Assembly (NCBI GenBank): GCA_021791075.1
Contig: JAJYXH010000005.1
Location: 1-14,997, forward strand
Length of the DNA: 14,997 bases
Source: Microcaldota archaeon
GTDB lineage: Archaea; Micrarchaeota; Micrarchaeia; Micrarchaeales; CABMGC01
Direction: 5' to 3'
Under the pieces are notes generated by a model. The model searched no databases. It was given only the letters and a program-made list of their open reading frames with translations, and had not been told where the DNA came from. Made by a program: the position numbers and the translations under genes. Shown here piece by piece: positions 1-7,846 of the stretch. Position 1 is the stretch's first letter. Every line of letters starts with the position of its first letter.

Positions 1-126
1 GTGGACGACAAGCTTAAGCTCAGGATAATCAGCATGGTCGGCGACTACAACTTCAGGATAGTGGAGGGCGCTAACGACAGGATACAGCTCGAGGCGATGC
101 TCGCGAGCCTTGCCCTGCTAAAATAA
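1..126 (+). CDS. 3' end of an unidentified protein (partial)
   Basis: The first frame is open from base 1 to a TAA at 124-126 and encodes the last 41 residues of a protein. GTG occupies bases 1-3, but I read it as internal because nothing upstream is visible. The tail contains FRIVEGANDRIQLEAMLASL and ends ALLK. It looks like an ordinary folded, amphipathic helical C-terminus with codon use like the neighbouring genes. I do not recognise the family and assign no function. Its stop lies 3 nt from the stop of the convergent methyltransferase gene, so the two transcription units meet with almost no spacer. Confidence 0.6.
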   Translation: MDDKLKLRIISMVGDYNFRIVEGANDRIQLEAMLASLALLK

Positions 127-129
127 CGG

Positions 130-702
130 CTACTTCGACTCTTTCTTCGCAAAAACAAGATAGGCGGTGTGCCATATTCCCTTCGTTGAAGGCCTCACTC
201 CCTCCTCTCTTACCATCATATCCCTGACTATGACCTCTATCGTGTGGACATCGTAGAACTTCAGCGAGTCCAGCTTCTTCACGAAGGCCTTTACCTGCTC
301 CATGTGCGGCAGATAGCCGACCACGCAGCCGTCAGGCTTCAGCGCCTTCTTCGCATTCGCAAGGGCCTTGTCCGATCCGGGCAGGTCTAGCGTCACGATA
401 TCCGCGTCCTTCTCGTCTATCTTCTTCGTCACGTCCCCATTCTTAAGCGTGAGATTGTCAAGGTTCAGCATTACCTTATTCTTCTCAGCAATCGCGAGGA
501 ACTCTGGCCTGTTGTCGTAGCTGTATACGTGCTTTGAGACTCTCGCAAGGCTTACCGCAAGCCATCCGCTCCCGGTTCCTGCGTCTACGCATACGCTGTT
601 CCTGTTGACTTCGGAGTAGGCCATGATAATGCCTATGTCCTTCGGCAGTATGACCTGGGGACCTCTCTTGAGCTTCCTATAAAGATTCGGGTAGATGAAC
701 AA
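130..702 (-). CDS. trmI: TrmI-like tRNA (adenine-N1)-methyltransferase, short form
   Basis: A 190-residue class I SAM-dependent methyltransferase. The sequence shows RGPQVILPKD (13-22), the SAM-binding motif I DAGTGSG (40-46), DLPG (106-109), LKPDG (121-125) and a C-terminal VREEGVRPSTKGIWHTAY segment (164-181). Together these match the TrmI/GCD14 family, which methylates N1 of adenosine at tRNA position 58 (and 57 in some archaea). Archaeal TrmI proteins are usually about 250 residues, with a small N-terminal beta domain before the RG-Q-I-PKD segment. Here the protein begins just at that segment, so the N-terminal domain is absent. The start is TTG (700-702), supported by an AGGAG Shine-Dalgarno sequence 8 nt upstream, inside the end of the preceding gene. 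It is the second gene of an operon with the methylthiotransferase, 4 nt apart. The family is fairly secure; the exact modified position is inferred. Confidence 0.8.
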   Translation of the reverse strand: MFIYPNLYRKLKRGPQVILPKDIGIIMAYSEVNRNSVCVDAGTGSGWLAVSLARVSKHVYSYDNRPEFLAIAEKNKVMLNLDNLTLKNGDVTKKIDEKDADIVTLDLPGSDKALANAKKALKPDGCVVGYLPHMEQVKAFVKKLDSLKFYDVHTIEVIVRDMMVREEGVRPSTKGIWHTAYLVFAKKESK

Positions 703-706
703 AAGA

Positions 707-2032
707 TCAGCTCCTGAAGTAACTTACCTGTTCAATCTTATTAACTGTTCCCACCGGTCTCCCAATCAGGCATGCCGGTGTGTTTCCGATTATCTCAACG
801 TCTACGAACTCGCCGACCCTGAATCCGGGCTCTCTTAGTGCAACCTGTCTGTATGACTGGTCTCTTCCGGTTATCGAGTCGGCATTCCTCTCAGTGAGCA
901 GTATCGTCCTTCTCTCGCCAACCACCTTGGTCAGAGACCCGATCTCCATCCGACGCGAAAGTCTGTACATACTTATGCATCGTTGCTTCACGACCTCGCT
1001 CTTAAGCTGCTTCAACTTCGACGCGCCCGCGTGAGGCCGCTTGCTGAATCTCGAGACATTTATCCTGCTAAATCCAACCCTCTCGATCAGTCGCATCGAC
1101 ATCTCAAAATCGGGGTCGGACTCCGTAGGATATCCAACGATCATGTCTGTTGCTATGCTTATCTCAGGAATCTTCGACTTAAGTTCGTTTGCCATCCCCT
1201 CAAACTCCTCGACTAAGTAATTTCTTCCCATATCCCTCAGGACGCGATCGCTTCCCGACTGAACCGGAAGGTGGGCAAACTTATACACATTGTCACTTTT
1301 GTAGGCATCTATCAAGCTGTCAATATACTTGTGCAGGTGCTCCGGATTCAGCATTCCGATCCTTATCCTGAAATCGCCATCCAGTTCCGATGCTGCATGA
1401 ACCAGTTCTGCTATGTCGGTTCTCCTGTCCGCTCCATATGCTCCTGTATCCTGCGATGTAAGCTCTATCTCCCTCGCGCCTCCTTTTATTGCCATCTCTA
1501 TGGATCTAAGTATCACGTTGCTAGAAAAGCTGTTCAGCGGGCCCCTTGCGAACTTTGTTTCGCAGAAGCTACAGCTTGACAGGCATCCCTCACTTATCGG
1601 TATCCTGGCAATTGCGGATCCCTCACCTCTAAAGTGCCCCTGCTTCTCGGGCTTCACATAAGCATCATAGACTGCCCTGCTGCCGTTGGATATATCCGAT
1701 AATGCATCCGCTATCCTGTGAGTGTTTGACGTAGTGACCAGACTGGAGTCCGGCGCTGCGCCTAGCACCTTGTCCTCGTTCGCGCTCGCCATGCATCCCG
1801 TTACGATGAGCCTCCTGCCCAACTTCTGCAGCCTCTTCAGCCTCTCAAGTATCCTCTGTTCGGTCGCGGTCTTTACTGTGCATGTATTTATGATCACATA
1901 GTCGTAATTGTCATCCGATGCGCTGCCTTCCCTCTCCACGTCTATGCCTCTGCCCTTCAGGATTGCCTCCATCGCGTCGCTGTCAGCCTGGTTTAGGGTG
2001 CAGCCATAGGTCTGTATGAGTGCTTTCGGCAT
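707..2032 (-). CDS. tRNA threonylcarbamoyladenosine (t6A37) methylthiotransferase, archaeal CDKAL1/MtaB type
   Basis: A radical-SAM methylthiotransferase of 441 residues, normal for the family. It opens with IQTYGCTLNQADSD, the signature of the archaeal/eukaryotic CDKAL1 branch. The three cysteines for the auxiliary [4Fe-4S] cluster are C11, C51 and C80. The radical-SAM CxxxCxxC is C150, C154 and C157 in SEGCLSSCSFC. A C-terminal TRAM-like RNA-binding domain covers roughly 370-430. Known members convert t6A37 of ANN-decoding tRNAs to ms2t6A. I chose the ATG at 2030-2032, which puts the ETYGC-like motif at the usual distance from the N-terminus. An in-frame GTG at 2039-2041 would add three residues, and neither has a strong Shine-Dalgarno. 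It is the first gene of an operon with the TrmI-like methyltransferase, so both products act on tRNA. Confidence 0.9.
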   Translation of the reverse strand: MPKALIQTYGCTLNQADSDAMEAILKGRGIDVEREGSASDDNYDYVIINTCTVKTATEQRILERLKRLQKLGRRLIVTGCMASANEDKVLGAAPDSSLVTTSNTHRIADALSDISNGSRAVYDAYVKPEKQGHFRGEGSAIARIPISEGCLSSCSFCETKFARGPLNSFSSNVILRSIEMAIKGGAREIELTSQDTGAYGADRRTDIAELVHAASELDGDFRIRIGMLNPEHLHKYIDSLIDAYKSDNVYKFAHLPVQSGSDRVLRDMGRNYLVEEFEGMANELKSKIPEISIATDMIVGYPTESDPDFEMSMRLIERVGFSRINVSRFSKRPHAGASKLKQLKSEVVKQRCISMYRLSRRMEIGSLTKVVGERRTILLTERNADSITGRDQSYRQVALREPGFRVGEFVDVEIIGNTPACLIGRPVGTVNKIEQVSYFRS

Positions 2033-2080
2033 GTAATTCACTGGTTCCGGCCCGAAACTCTGCCAGCAAGGGCCATCAAC

Positions 2081-2108
2081 AATCTTTTTATATTAATCAG
2101 TTTATATC
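2081..2108. promoter_or_regulatory. Back-to-back TATA boxes of a divergent promoter
   Basis: An AT-rich block between two divergent genes. On the minus strand AATATAAAAAG (2084-2094) lies about 50-60 nt before the methylthiotransferase start. On the plus strand TTTATATC (2101-2108) would place transcription start near 2131, giving the Zn-ribbon gene a leader of about 12 nt. The two boxes are only 6 nt apart, so pre-initiation complexes on the two strands could compete. No start site has been measured; this is read from motif and spacing only. Confidence 0.55.
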
Positions 2109-2142
2109 AGTATCTGTAAACTTATTAGTCTTAGTGATTCTT

Positions 2143-2316
2143 ATGGCAACATCAAGCCTACCTGGAAAGATCTGCTCCTCATGCGGGAGACTCACCAGCC
2201 AGTACGTCGAGTTCAAGTGCCCGAAGTGCGGAGAGGGAGTGATAACCAGGTGTGACGAGTGCAGGATGACATACACCAGATACAGATGCGACAAGTGCGG
2301 ATTTGAGGGACCATAA
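2143..2316 (+). CDS. Zn-ribbon RNA-binding-type protein (COG2888-like), aEF-1beta partner
   Basis: A 57-residue protein with four CxxC knuckles: CSSC, CPKC, CDEC and CDKC. That is enough for two zinc ribbons. It matches the small archaeal protein described as a predicted Zn-ribbon RNA-binding protein with a role in translation, which commonly sits directly before aEF-1beta, as here. I chose the ATG at 2143. It begins the compact protein (MATSSLPGKICSSC), follows GTGAT 5 nt upstream, and fits the TATA box at 2101-2108. The frame is open further upstream, but that stretch would run through the promoter and lacks conserved features. Its TAA shares one base with the next ATG (TAATG), implying translational coupling. 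The biochemical role is not established for the family. Confidence 0.85.
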   Translation: MATSSLPGKICSSCGRLTSQYVEFKCPKCGEGVITRCDECRMTYTRYRCDKCGFEGP

Positions 2317-2561
2317 TGGGAAAGGTAGCCACGGTATTCAAGGTTTACATGGAGAACGGCAAGGAGGACGGCGTCATCAAGAACATAAAGGACAACCTCA
2401 AGCCCAACGCGATCCAGGCAGAGGAGATAGCGTTCGGGATAAAGGTTCTCAAGGTAATGTTTGTGCATGAGGACGAGGAGGGAAGCACCTCGTTTGAGGA
2501 GAAGCTCAGGAAGGTTCCCGACGTCACGGAAGTCGAGACCGACAGCGAGAGCCTTCTGTAA
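2316..2561 (+). CDS. ef1b: Elongation factor 1-beta (aEF-1beta)
   Basis: An 81-residue protein covering the guanine-nucleotide-exchange domain of aEF-1beta, which reloads aEF-1alpha with GTP after each tRNA delivery. Family members are about 85-90 residues, so this is complete. Visible family features include the opening strand VATVFKVYMEN, the segment AEEIAFGIKVLKVMFVHEDE, and the closing VPDVTEVETDS strand. The start overlaps the stop of the Zn-ribbon gene by one base, so the pair is probably translated from one message from the promoter near 2101. The next gene (rad50) has its own TATA box. Confidence 0.93.
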   Translation: MGKVATVFKVYMENGKEDGVIKNIKDNLKPNAIQAEEIAFGIKVLKVMFVHEDEEGSTSFEEKLRKVPDVTEVETDSESLL

Positions 2562-2562
2562 A

Positions 2563-2571
2563 CTATAAATA
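2563..2571 (+). promoter_or_regulatory. TATA box before rad50
   Basis: CTATAAATA lies right after the aEF-1beta stop. Transcription start would fall near 2593, giving rad50 a leader of about 30 nt. The leader contains a small perfect hairpin, CGGTA-TTC-TACCG (2601-2613), ending 10 nt before the ATG. Assigned by motif and spacing only. Confidence 0.5.
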
Positions 2572-2623
2572 GGCATACAGCCAATGTCTATCTGATTCTG
2601 CGGTATTCTACCGAAGTGGCTAC

Positions 2624-4930
2624 ATGATAGATCAGATAGAGCTAGAGAACTGGAAGACGCACGGCAGGAGCACGCTCAACTTCGTGAAGGGAACCAATAT
2701 ACTCATAGGCCAGATGGGGGCCGGGAAGAGCTCCATCCTCGATGCAATCTCGTTCGCGCTCTTCGGGACATTTCCATCCATCCAGCGCAGGAGGATCAAC
2801 ACCAGCGAGATAATAAGAAACAGGCCTGAGCAGAAGGAGACCGCATCTGTAAAGGTCTACTTCACCATCAATGATGACAAGTACTCAGTAAAGAGGACCC
2901 TGAGCCTGAGCGGCGGGGCGAAGGCACAGCTTGAGAAGAACGGCACTTATGTCCAGTCGCAGCCTCAGCGCGTTACCGAGGAGGTCGAGAGGGTATTGAA
3001 GATCGACTACGACCTCTTCTCAAAGGCCATCTACTCGGAGCAGAACGGGCTGGAGTACTTCCTGAACCTGCGGCCTGTCGACAGGAAGAAGCAGATAGAC
3101 GAGCTTCTTGGGCTCGACAAGTTCGCTGTAGCCCAGGAGAATGCCGCAAGTGTCATGAACAAGATAAAGGACCTTGCAGAGGAAGATGATAAGACGGCAA
3201 AGGGGTTCGAGGTGTCGAAGCTTAAGGAGCAGCTCGATCTTCTCAACTCGGAGATAAACAAGATCGAGGCCGCGAAGGCCGCTTCCGAAGAGAGCCTGAG
3301 AAGGAACGAAGCGATCGCAAGATCGCATGACGCGGATATCAGGTCGTTAAAGGCGTCTTACCAGAAGAAGCTGAGACTGGAGCAGGAGATCGCCTCGAAC
3401 AGGAGCAGGATCGACCTCCTCTCCAAGGAGATAGCGAAGATAGAGGGAGCCGCAGAGGTCGATGTCAAGGGGATAGAGTCAAGGATCTCACAGGCAAGGA
3501 AGGATGCCGAGAAGGCAAAGTCCGATGCAAAGAATGCGCTGGAGGCCGAGCGAAAGGCGCAGGCACTGCTCTCAAACATCAATGCCGATTCATCAAAGGC
3601 CAAGAAGGACAAATCGGATCGGGACAGGCTTGCCACAGAGCAGAAGTCCTATGACAAGGATGCAATAAAGAGATCGATAACAGAGCACAGCGCGAGGATC
3701 TCGGACACCCAGAAGAGCATTGCGCACAATCGCGCCATGAAGGAAGAAGGCGGGAAGTGGATCGTGGAGTTGAACAAGCACGTGCAGAAGTGCCCCGTCT
3801 GCGAGAGGGAACTCGACGAGCAGATGCGTGGAAAACTCATCAGCGACAAGTCGCATGCACTCAAGCTCGCGGAGCAGGCAATAAAGGATCTCGAAGCGGG
3901 ACTGAAGGACGAGCAGAAGAGACTCGAGGCTGACAATTCCGCAATGAATAAGCTCACTGTAATAGAGGACAAGCTGAAGGCGTATGCCGATATAGATGCG
4001 TTACTTTCAAGGCTCGACGCCGACGCAAGGAAGGCGAAGGCGGATCACGATAAGGCAAAGGATGCGAGCGATGCAGCCAACGAACTGCTCTCCAAGAAAA
4101 ATGAGGAGTTAGTTGATCTGGGCAGGAGGCTCGACGGAGCCAGAAGAAGGCTTGACATGCTCAATCAAAAGAAGGAACTGGAGCGCTCGAATGAGGAGAA
4201 GACAAAGGAGCACAAGGAGATAAAGGCGGATCAGTCTGCAATAGACCTCCTGCAGGGAAAGCTTACCGAGGCCGTCGCCAACGTGAGCAGGCTCATGGCG
4301 GACCTGAAGTCATACCAGACTCAGGAAAGCGACAAGAGGAAGCAGATAAGCGAGAAGAGCCTGGAGATTGCAAGGGTTGAGTCGATCTACGAAGGGGTGA
4401 GGAAGAAGAGGTTCGTGGCAGAGAACCTCTCGCGCTTCAGGTCCTCCCTGCAGGAGACTCAGGCCGTGCTCCGTACCCGGCTGATCGGATCCATCAACTC
4501 GATAATGAATGACATATGGCCGGACCTATATCCTTACGGCGACTACACCGGAATAATGCTGGATGCCACTGCAGACGACTATATCCTCAAGGTCAAGACG
4601 AGCATCGGAGGGGAAAATGCCTGGCAGAACGTCGAGGCGATAGCGAGCGGAGGAGAGAGGAGCATGGGCTGCCTTGCAATGCGCATCGCATTCTCCCTGG
4701 TGCTCGCACCGAACCTGAGATGGCTAATACTCGACGAACCTACGCACAACATAGACAGGGCAGGGCTGGAGCGATTCATAAAGATGTTCAACGAGGTACT
4801 GCCGAGGCTGATAGACCAGTCCTTCATCATAACCCACGATCCGATACTCAAGCAGGCGTACAACTCGAAGGTCTACATGCTGACCAGGGACAAAGGCCAG
4901 AATAGGGAGACCGTTATCGAGGAAGTATAA
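2624..4930 (+). CDS. rad50: DNA double-strand break repair ATPase Rad50
   Basis: A 768-residue SMC-like ATPase. The N-terminal ABC half starts MIDQIELENWKTHGRS and carries the Walker A motif GQMGAGKSS. A long charged coiled coil runs from about 175 to 600 and is interrupted by the zinc hook CPVC (390-393), where two Rad50 molecules join through zinc. The C-terminal half has the ABC signature SGGERS (675-680) and Walker B WLILDEPTHNID (700-711). Rad50 works with Mre11 to tether and process DNA ends. Archaeal Rad50 is often 850-900 residues, so the coils here are on the short side. The gene is not beside mre11, herA or nurA within this window, unlike the common archaeal cluster. It runs convergent to ftsZ with a 7-nt gap. 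Confidence 0.94.
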   Translation: MIDQIELENWKTHGRSTLNFVKGTNILIGQMGAGKSSILDAISFALFGTFPSIQRRRINTSEIIRNRPEQKETASVKVYFTINDDKYSVKRTLSLSGGAKAQLEKNGTYVQSQPQRVTEEVERVLKIDYDLFSKAIYSEQNGLEYFLNLRPVDRKKQIDELLGLDKFAVAQENAASVMNKIKDLAEEDDKTAKGFEVSKLKEQLDLLNSEINKIEAAKAASEESLRRNEAIARSHDADIRSLKASYQKKLRLEQEIASNRSRIDLLSKEIAKIEGAAEVDVKGIESRISQARKDAEKAKSDAKNALEAERKAQALLSNINADSSKAKKDKSDRDRLATEQKSYDKDAIKRSITEHSARISDTQKSIAHNRAMKEEGGKWIVELNKHVQKCPVCERELDEQMRGKLISDKSHALKLAEQAIKDLEAGLKDEQKRLEADNSAMNKLTVIEDKLKAYADIDALLSRLDADARKAKADHDKAKDASDAANELLSKKNEELVDLGRRLDGARRRLDMLNQKKELERSNEEKTKEHKEIKADQSAIDLLQGKLTEAVANVSRLMADLKSYQTQESDKRKQISEKSLEIARVESIYEGVRKKRFVAENLSRFRSSLQETQAVLRTRLIGSINSIMNDIWPDLYPYGDYTGIMLDATADDYILKVKTSIGGENAWQNVEAIASGGERSMGCLAMRIAFSLVLAPNLRWLILDEPTHNIDRAGLERFIKMFNEVLPRLIDQSFIITHDPILKQAYNSKVYMLTRDKGQNRETVIEEV

Positions 4931-4937
4931 ACCACTT

Positions 4938-5990
4938 TCAGATATAGTTCAGGCCTGAGGCATTGTCCTCTTCAGGATTGCTCTTTCCTACGATCGAGCC
5001 GCCAGAGACTCCTGTGAATATCGCTATAACCTCGACCTTTCCATCGTACGCAGGGTCGAGCCTCGCTCCCCATATCACGTTCGCATTCGGAGATGCAGAT
5101 TCGGTGAGCTTCGATCCTATCATGTTCGCCTCTCCGAGCGTCATGTCCGACCCTCCCGTTATGTGAAGTAATATTCCGGTCGAGTTTGAGTAGTCCACGT
5201 CAAGCAGCTTGTTCTTTAGCGTGCTCTTCACAACATCCTCGACCCTGTTCGGTCCCTGCCCGAATCCCACGCTTATCATCGCAAGCCCTCCTGCCGACAT
5301 TATCGTCCTGATGTCAGCGAAGTCAGTGTTTATCAGGCTTGGCTGCGTGATCGTCTCTGTTATCCCCCTCACCGCCTTCGCCGTTATCTCGTCAGCAAGC
5401 TGGAAGGTCTTCTCTATAGGCAGGTTCGGATAGAGCTGGACCAGCTTCTGGTTGTCTATCACTATGAGCGTGTCTATGTTCTGCCTGAGCTTCTCTATTC
5501 CCCTCCTTGCGGTGTCGAGCCTTATCCTCTCAAGCGCAAAAGGTATCGTCACTACGCCTACCACTATGGCGCCGCTGTCCTTTACCACTCTGGCAACTAT
5601 CGGCGCGGCCCCTGTTCCTGTTCCTCCTCCCATGCCCGCGGTAAGGAAGGCAAGGTTCGTGTCCTTCACAAGCAGTTCTATATCTCCACGCGAGAGCTCT
5701 GCGGCCTTCTCCCCGACTTCGGGATATCCTCCGGCTCCCATTCCGTGCGTTATCTGCTTTCCCAGCATGAGCTTTGTTATGTTGGCATTGAGCATTGCGA
5801 GCTGCTTTCCGTCGGTGTTGAACGCGTAGAGCGCGGCCCCCTTAATGTCCATCGTGCTGAGCCTGTGAACGGTATTGTTTCCCCCTCCACCGACCCCAAT
5901 AACAGCTATCCTCGGCTTGAACATATCATAATCAAACTTCTGTTCCTGATTGTGCGCAACGTTCGCCGTGTAGATGTCTTCCAAGCTCAT
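4938..5990 (-). CDS. ftsZ: Cell division GTPase FtsZ
   Basis: A 350-residue tubulin-fold GTPase that polymerises into the division ring. It has the nucleotide-binding IGVGGGGNNTVHRL (31-44), AFNTD (56-60), the tubulin signature GGGTGTG (121-127), and the T7 synergy loop NTDFADIR (221-228) with the catalytic acidic residues N221/D223/D226. The C-terminal domain ends after about residue 335, followed by a short acidic linker and the terminal GLNYI. That ending could be a partner-binding tail, for example for SepF (inferred). I chose ATG 5988-5990 because GGTGA precedes it by 5 nt. A GTG at 5997-5999 would add three residues and would be nearly leaderless from a weak TTTTTAA box near 6022-6031. 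The gene is divergent from polX. Confidence 0.95.
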   Translation of the reverse strand: MSLEDIYTANVAHNQEQKFDYDMFKPRIAVIGVGGGGNNTVHRLSTMDIKGAALYAFNTDGKQLAMLNANITKLMLGKQITHGMGAGGYPEVGEKAAELSRGDIELLVKDTNLAFLTAGMGGGTGTGAAPIVARVVKDSGAIVVGVVTIPFALERIRLDTARRGIEKLRQNIDTLIVIDNQKLVQLYPNLPIEKTFQLADEITAKAVRGITETITQPSLINTDFADIRTIMSAGGLAMISVGFGQGPNRVEDVVKSTLKNKLLDVDYSNSTGILLHITGGSDMTLGEANMIGSKLTESASPNANVIWGARLDPAYDGKVEVIAIFTGVSGGSIVGKSNPEEDNASGLNYI

Positions 5991-6021
5991 TCCAGTCACC
6001 AGCTACTAATAAGGTGGCAGG

Positions 6022-6031
6022 GTTAAAAAGC
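6022..6031 (-). promoter_or_regulatory. Weak TATA-like box before ftsZ
   Basis: On the minus strand this reads GCTTTTTAAC. Its centre would place transcription start near 6000, a few bases before the two candidate ftsZ starts. The match is weak. Confidence 0.35.
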
Positions 6032-6083
6032 TTTCTTAGATCACGTATGACTTCCGCAATCATTTTTTCACGCAGAGGGATAG

Positions 6084-6091
6084 CTATTTAT
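6084..6091 (+). promoter_or_regulatory. TATA box before polX
   Basis: CTATTTAT is centred about 28 nt before the ATG at 6116. With the usual archaeal TATA-to-start spacing, transcription would begin at or within a couple of bases of the start codon, giving a leaderless message. This is the main reason for rejecting the longer open frame that starts upstream at 6014. Confidence 0.55.
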
Positions 6092-6115
6092 CTCCGTTTC
6101 AACCAATTTCCCATC

Positions 6116-7840
6116 ATGTACAACCAGAAGATCGCCGAGCTCTTCGAGGAGATTGCCGACATGCTGGCTATCGACCCGAAGGACAGGAAGTTCGAGGTGC
6201 TCGCATACAGAAAAGCGGCGCAGACGATCGAGGGTCTTCAGGAGGATCTTGCCGATATATACAAGAGAGGAGGAACAGCTGCGCTTCAGGAGCTTCCAGG
6301 GATAGGAAAGAGTACTTCGGAGCACATAAAGGAGTACATAGAGACCGGTAAGATACCAAAGTACGAGGAGCTCAAGAAGAAGTATCCGATAGATTTCAAC
6401 ACGCTTACAAAGATCCAGGGCGTGGGCGCCAAGAGGGTCTTCAAACTCTACCAGGTCCTCAAGATAAAGAACATCGAGGATCTCAAGAAGGCCGTAGAGA
6501 AGCATAAGATAAGGAACATAGAAGGATTCGGCGAAAAGAGCGAGGAGGAGATCGGGAAGGGAATAACGCAGTTCGAGGGAAGCAAGGGAAGGATGCTGCT
6601 AGGCATGGCACTGCCGGAGGCCGAGTCAATAGCAAAGAAGCTCAATGACTCCGGTCTTGTCGACCGTGCCGTCATAGGCGGATCGACGCGGAGGATGAAG
6701 GAGACTGTTGGCGATCTCGACATTCTGGTTACTTCAAAGAAGGCAGAGAAGGTGATGGACTTCTTTACAGGACTTAACGAGGTCGAGCGCGTTATAGTTA
6801 AGGGCCCCACAAAGACTACGGTCTTGTTGAAGATTGGCCTTACCTGCGATGTCAGAGTCCTGGATGACAAGAGCTTCGGTGCGGCGCTCCAGTACTTCAC
6901 CGGCAACAAGGACCACAACGTCAGGCTGAGGGAGATCGCGATAAAGAAGGGATACAAGCTCAATGAGTACGGCCTATTCGACAGGAGGGAGAAGAGCGTT
7001 GCCGGAAGGACGGAAGAGGAGGTCTACAAGAAACTCGGAATGGACCTCATGCCTCCCGAGATGAGGGAGAATAGGGGCGAGATCGATCTTGCGATAAAGC
7101 ATGCACTGCCAAAGCTCATAGAGATCGGCGATGTAAAGGGCGATCTGCATGTTCACACCAATCACAGCGACGGCGCAGACTCACTCATGGACATGGCAAC
7201 AGCAGCAAAGAAGAGGGGGCTTGAGTACATAGGGATAAGCGACCACTCGAAGAGTGAGTACATCGCAGGCGGAATGGATGACAAGGAGTTTGCCAAGCAT
7301 CTGGATGAGATCGAGAAGCTCGAGGGTAAGGTGTCAGGGCTGAAGGTTCTGAAGAGCGCAGAGATCGACATACTCAAGGACGGGAGCCTCGACCTATCGA
7401 ACAAGACAATGGACAGGATGGACTACAGGCTTGCGAGCATACACACGAGCCTGACAATGGGAAAGGAGGAGATGACGAAGAGAGTAATAAAGGCTTTCGA
7501 GACTGGTTATGTGAGCATCTGGGCCCACCCTACCGACAGGCTGATCGGAGAGAGAAGCCCGATAAGCGTCGATCTGGACAAGGTCTTCCAGTCCGCAAAG
7601 GATAACAACGTCGTGATCGAGATAGATGCGTCTCCTGAGCGGCTCGATCTTAACGATGAGAACATCTTCAAGGCGAGGCAGTATGGGCTGAAGTTCTCCA
7701 TAGATACCGATTCGCACGCCACTTCAAATTACCAGTTCCTGAGATACGGTGTAGGAATGGCAAGGAGAGGATGGCTTACAAAGGCCGATGTCGTGAACGC
7801 AATGGGGTGCGACAAGCTGGTCAAGTACTTCAAGCGATAG
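6116..7840 (+). CDS. polX: DNA polymerase X family protein with PHP domain (PolX)
   Basis: A 574-residue protein, close to the usual length of bacterial/archaeal PolX. The N-terminal 8-kDa-like helical region (1-60) includes helix-hairpin-helix LPGIGKS (60-66), with a second HhH, IQGVGAKR, at 100-107. The polymerase palm has GGSTRRMKETVGDLDILV (188-205), with metal-binding D200 and D202, and D245 in CDVRV. The C-terminal PHP phosphoesterase domain starts at about 340 with DLHVHTNHSDG (343-353), then ISDHS (374-378), AEID, AHPTDR and DTDSH. The known role is short-gap filling in base-excision repair, with the PHP domain giving Mn-dependent 3'-5' exonuclease or end-processing activity. The ATG at 6116 begins the typical MYNQKIAELFEEIADMLAI; the 34 codons upstream look unlike protein and span the promoter. 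Confidence 0.94.
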   Translation: MYNQKIAELFEEIADMLAIDPKDRKFEVLAYRKAAQTIEGLQEDLADIYKRGGTAALQELPGIGKSTSEHIKEYIETGKIPKYEELKKKYPIDFNTLTKIQGVGAKRVFKLYQVLKIKNIEDLKKAVEKHKIRNIEGFGEKSEEEIGKGITQFEGSKGRMLLGMALPEAESIAKKLNDSGLVDRAVIGGSTRRMKETVGDLDILVTSKKAEKVMDFFTGLNEVERVIVKGPTKTTVLLKIGLTCDVRVLDDKSFGAALQYFTGNKDHNVRLREIAIKKGYKLNEYGLFDRREKSVAGRTEEEVYKKLGMDLMPPEMRENRGEIDLAIKHALPKLIEIGDVKGDLHVHTNHSDGADSLMDMATAAKKRGLEYIGISDHSKSEYIAGGMDDKEFAKHLDEIEKLEGKVSGLKVLKSAEIDILKDGSLDLSNKTMDRMDYRLASIHTSLTMGKEEMTKRVIKAFETGYVSIWAHPTDRLIGERSPISVDLDKVFQSAKDNNVVIEIDASPERLDLNDENIFKARQYGLKFSIDTDSHATSNYQFLRYGVGMARRGWLTKADVVNAMGCDKLVKYFKR

Positions 7841-7846
7841 GGTCAA

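Noticed and set aside
2020..2142. N-terminal extension of the Zn-ribbon protein
   Set aside because: It would run through both TATA boxes and adds a hydrophobic stretch not expected in this compact family; the ATG at 2143 fits better.
6014..6115. N-terminal extension of PolX from an upstream start at 6014
   Set aside because: The 34 extra codons cover the ftsZ/polX promoter region and do not resemble PolX, whose normal N-terminus begins at the ATG at 6116.
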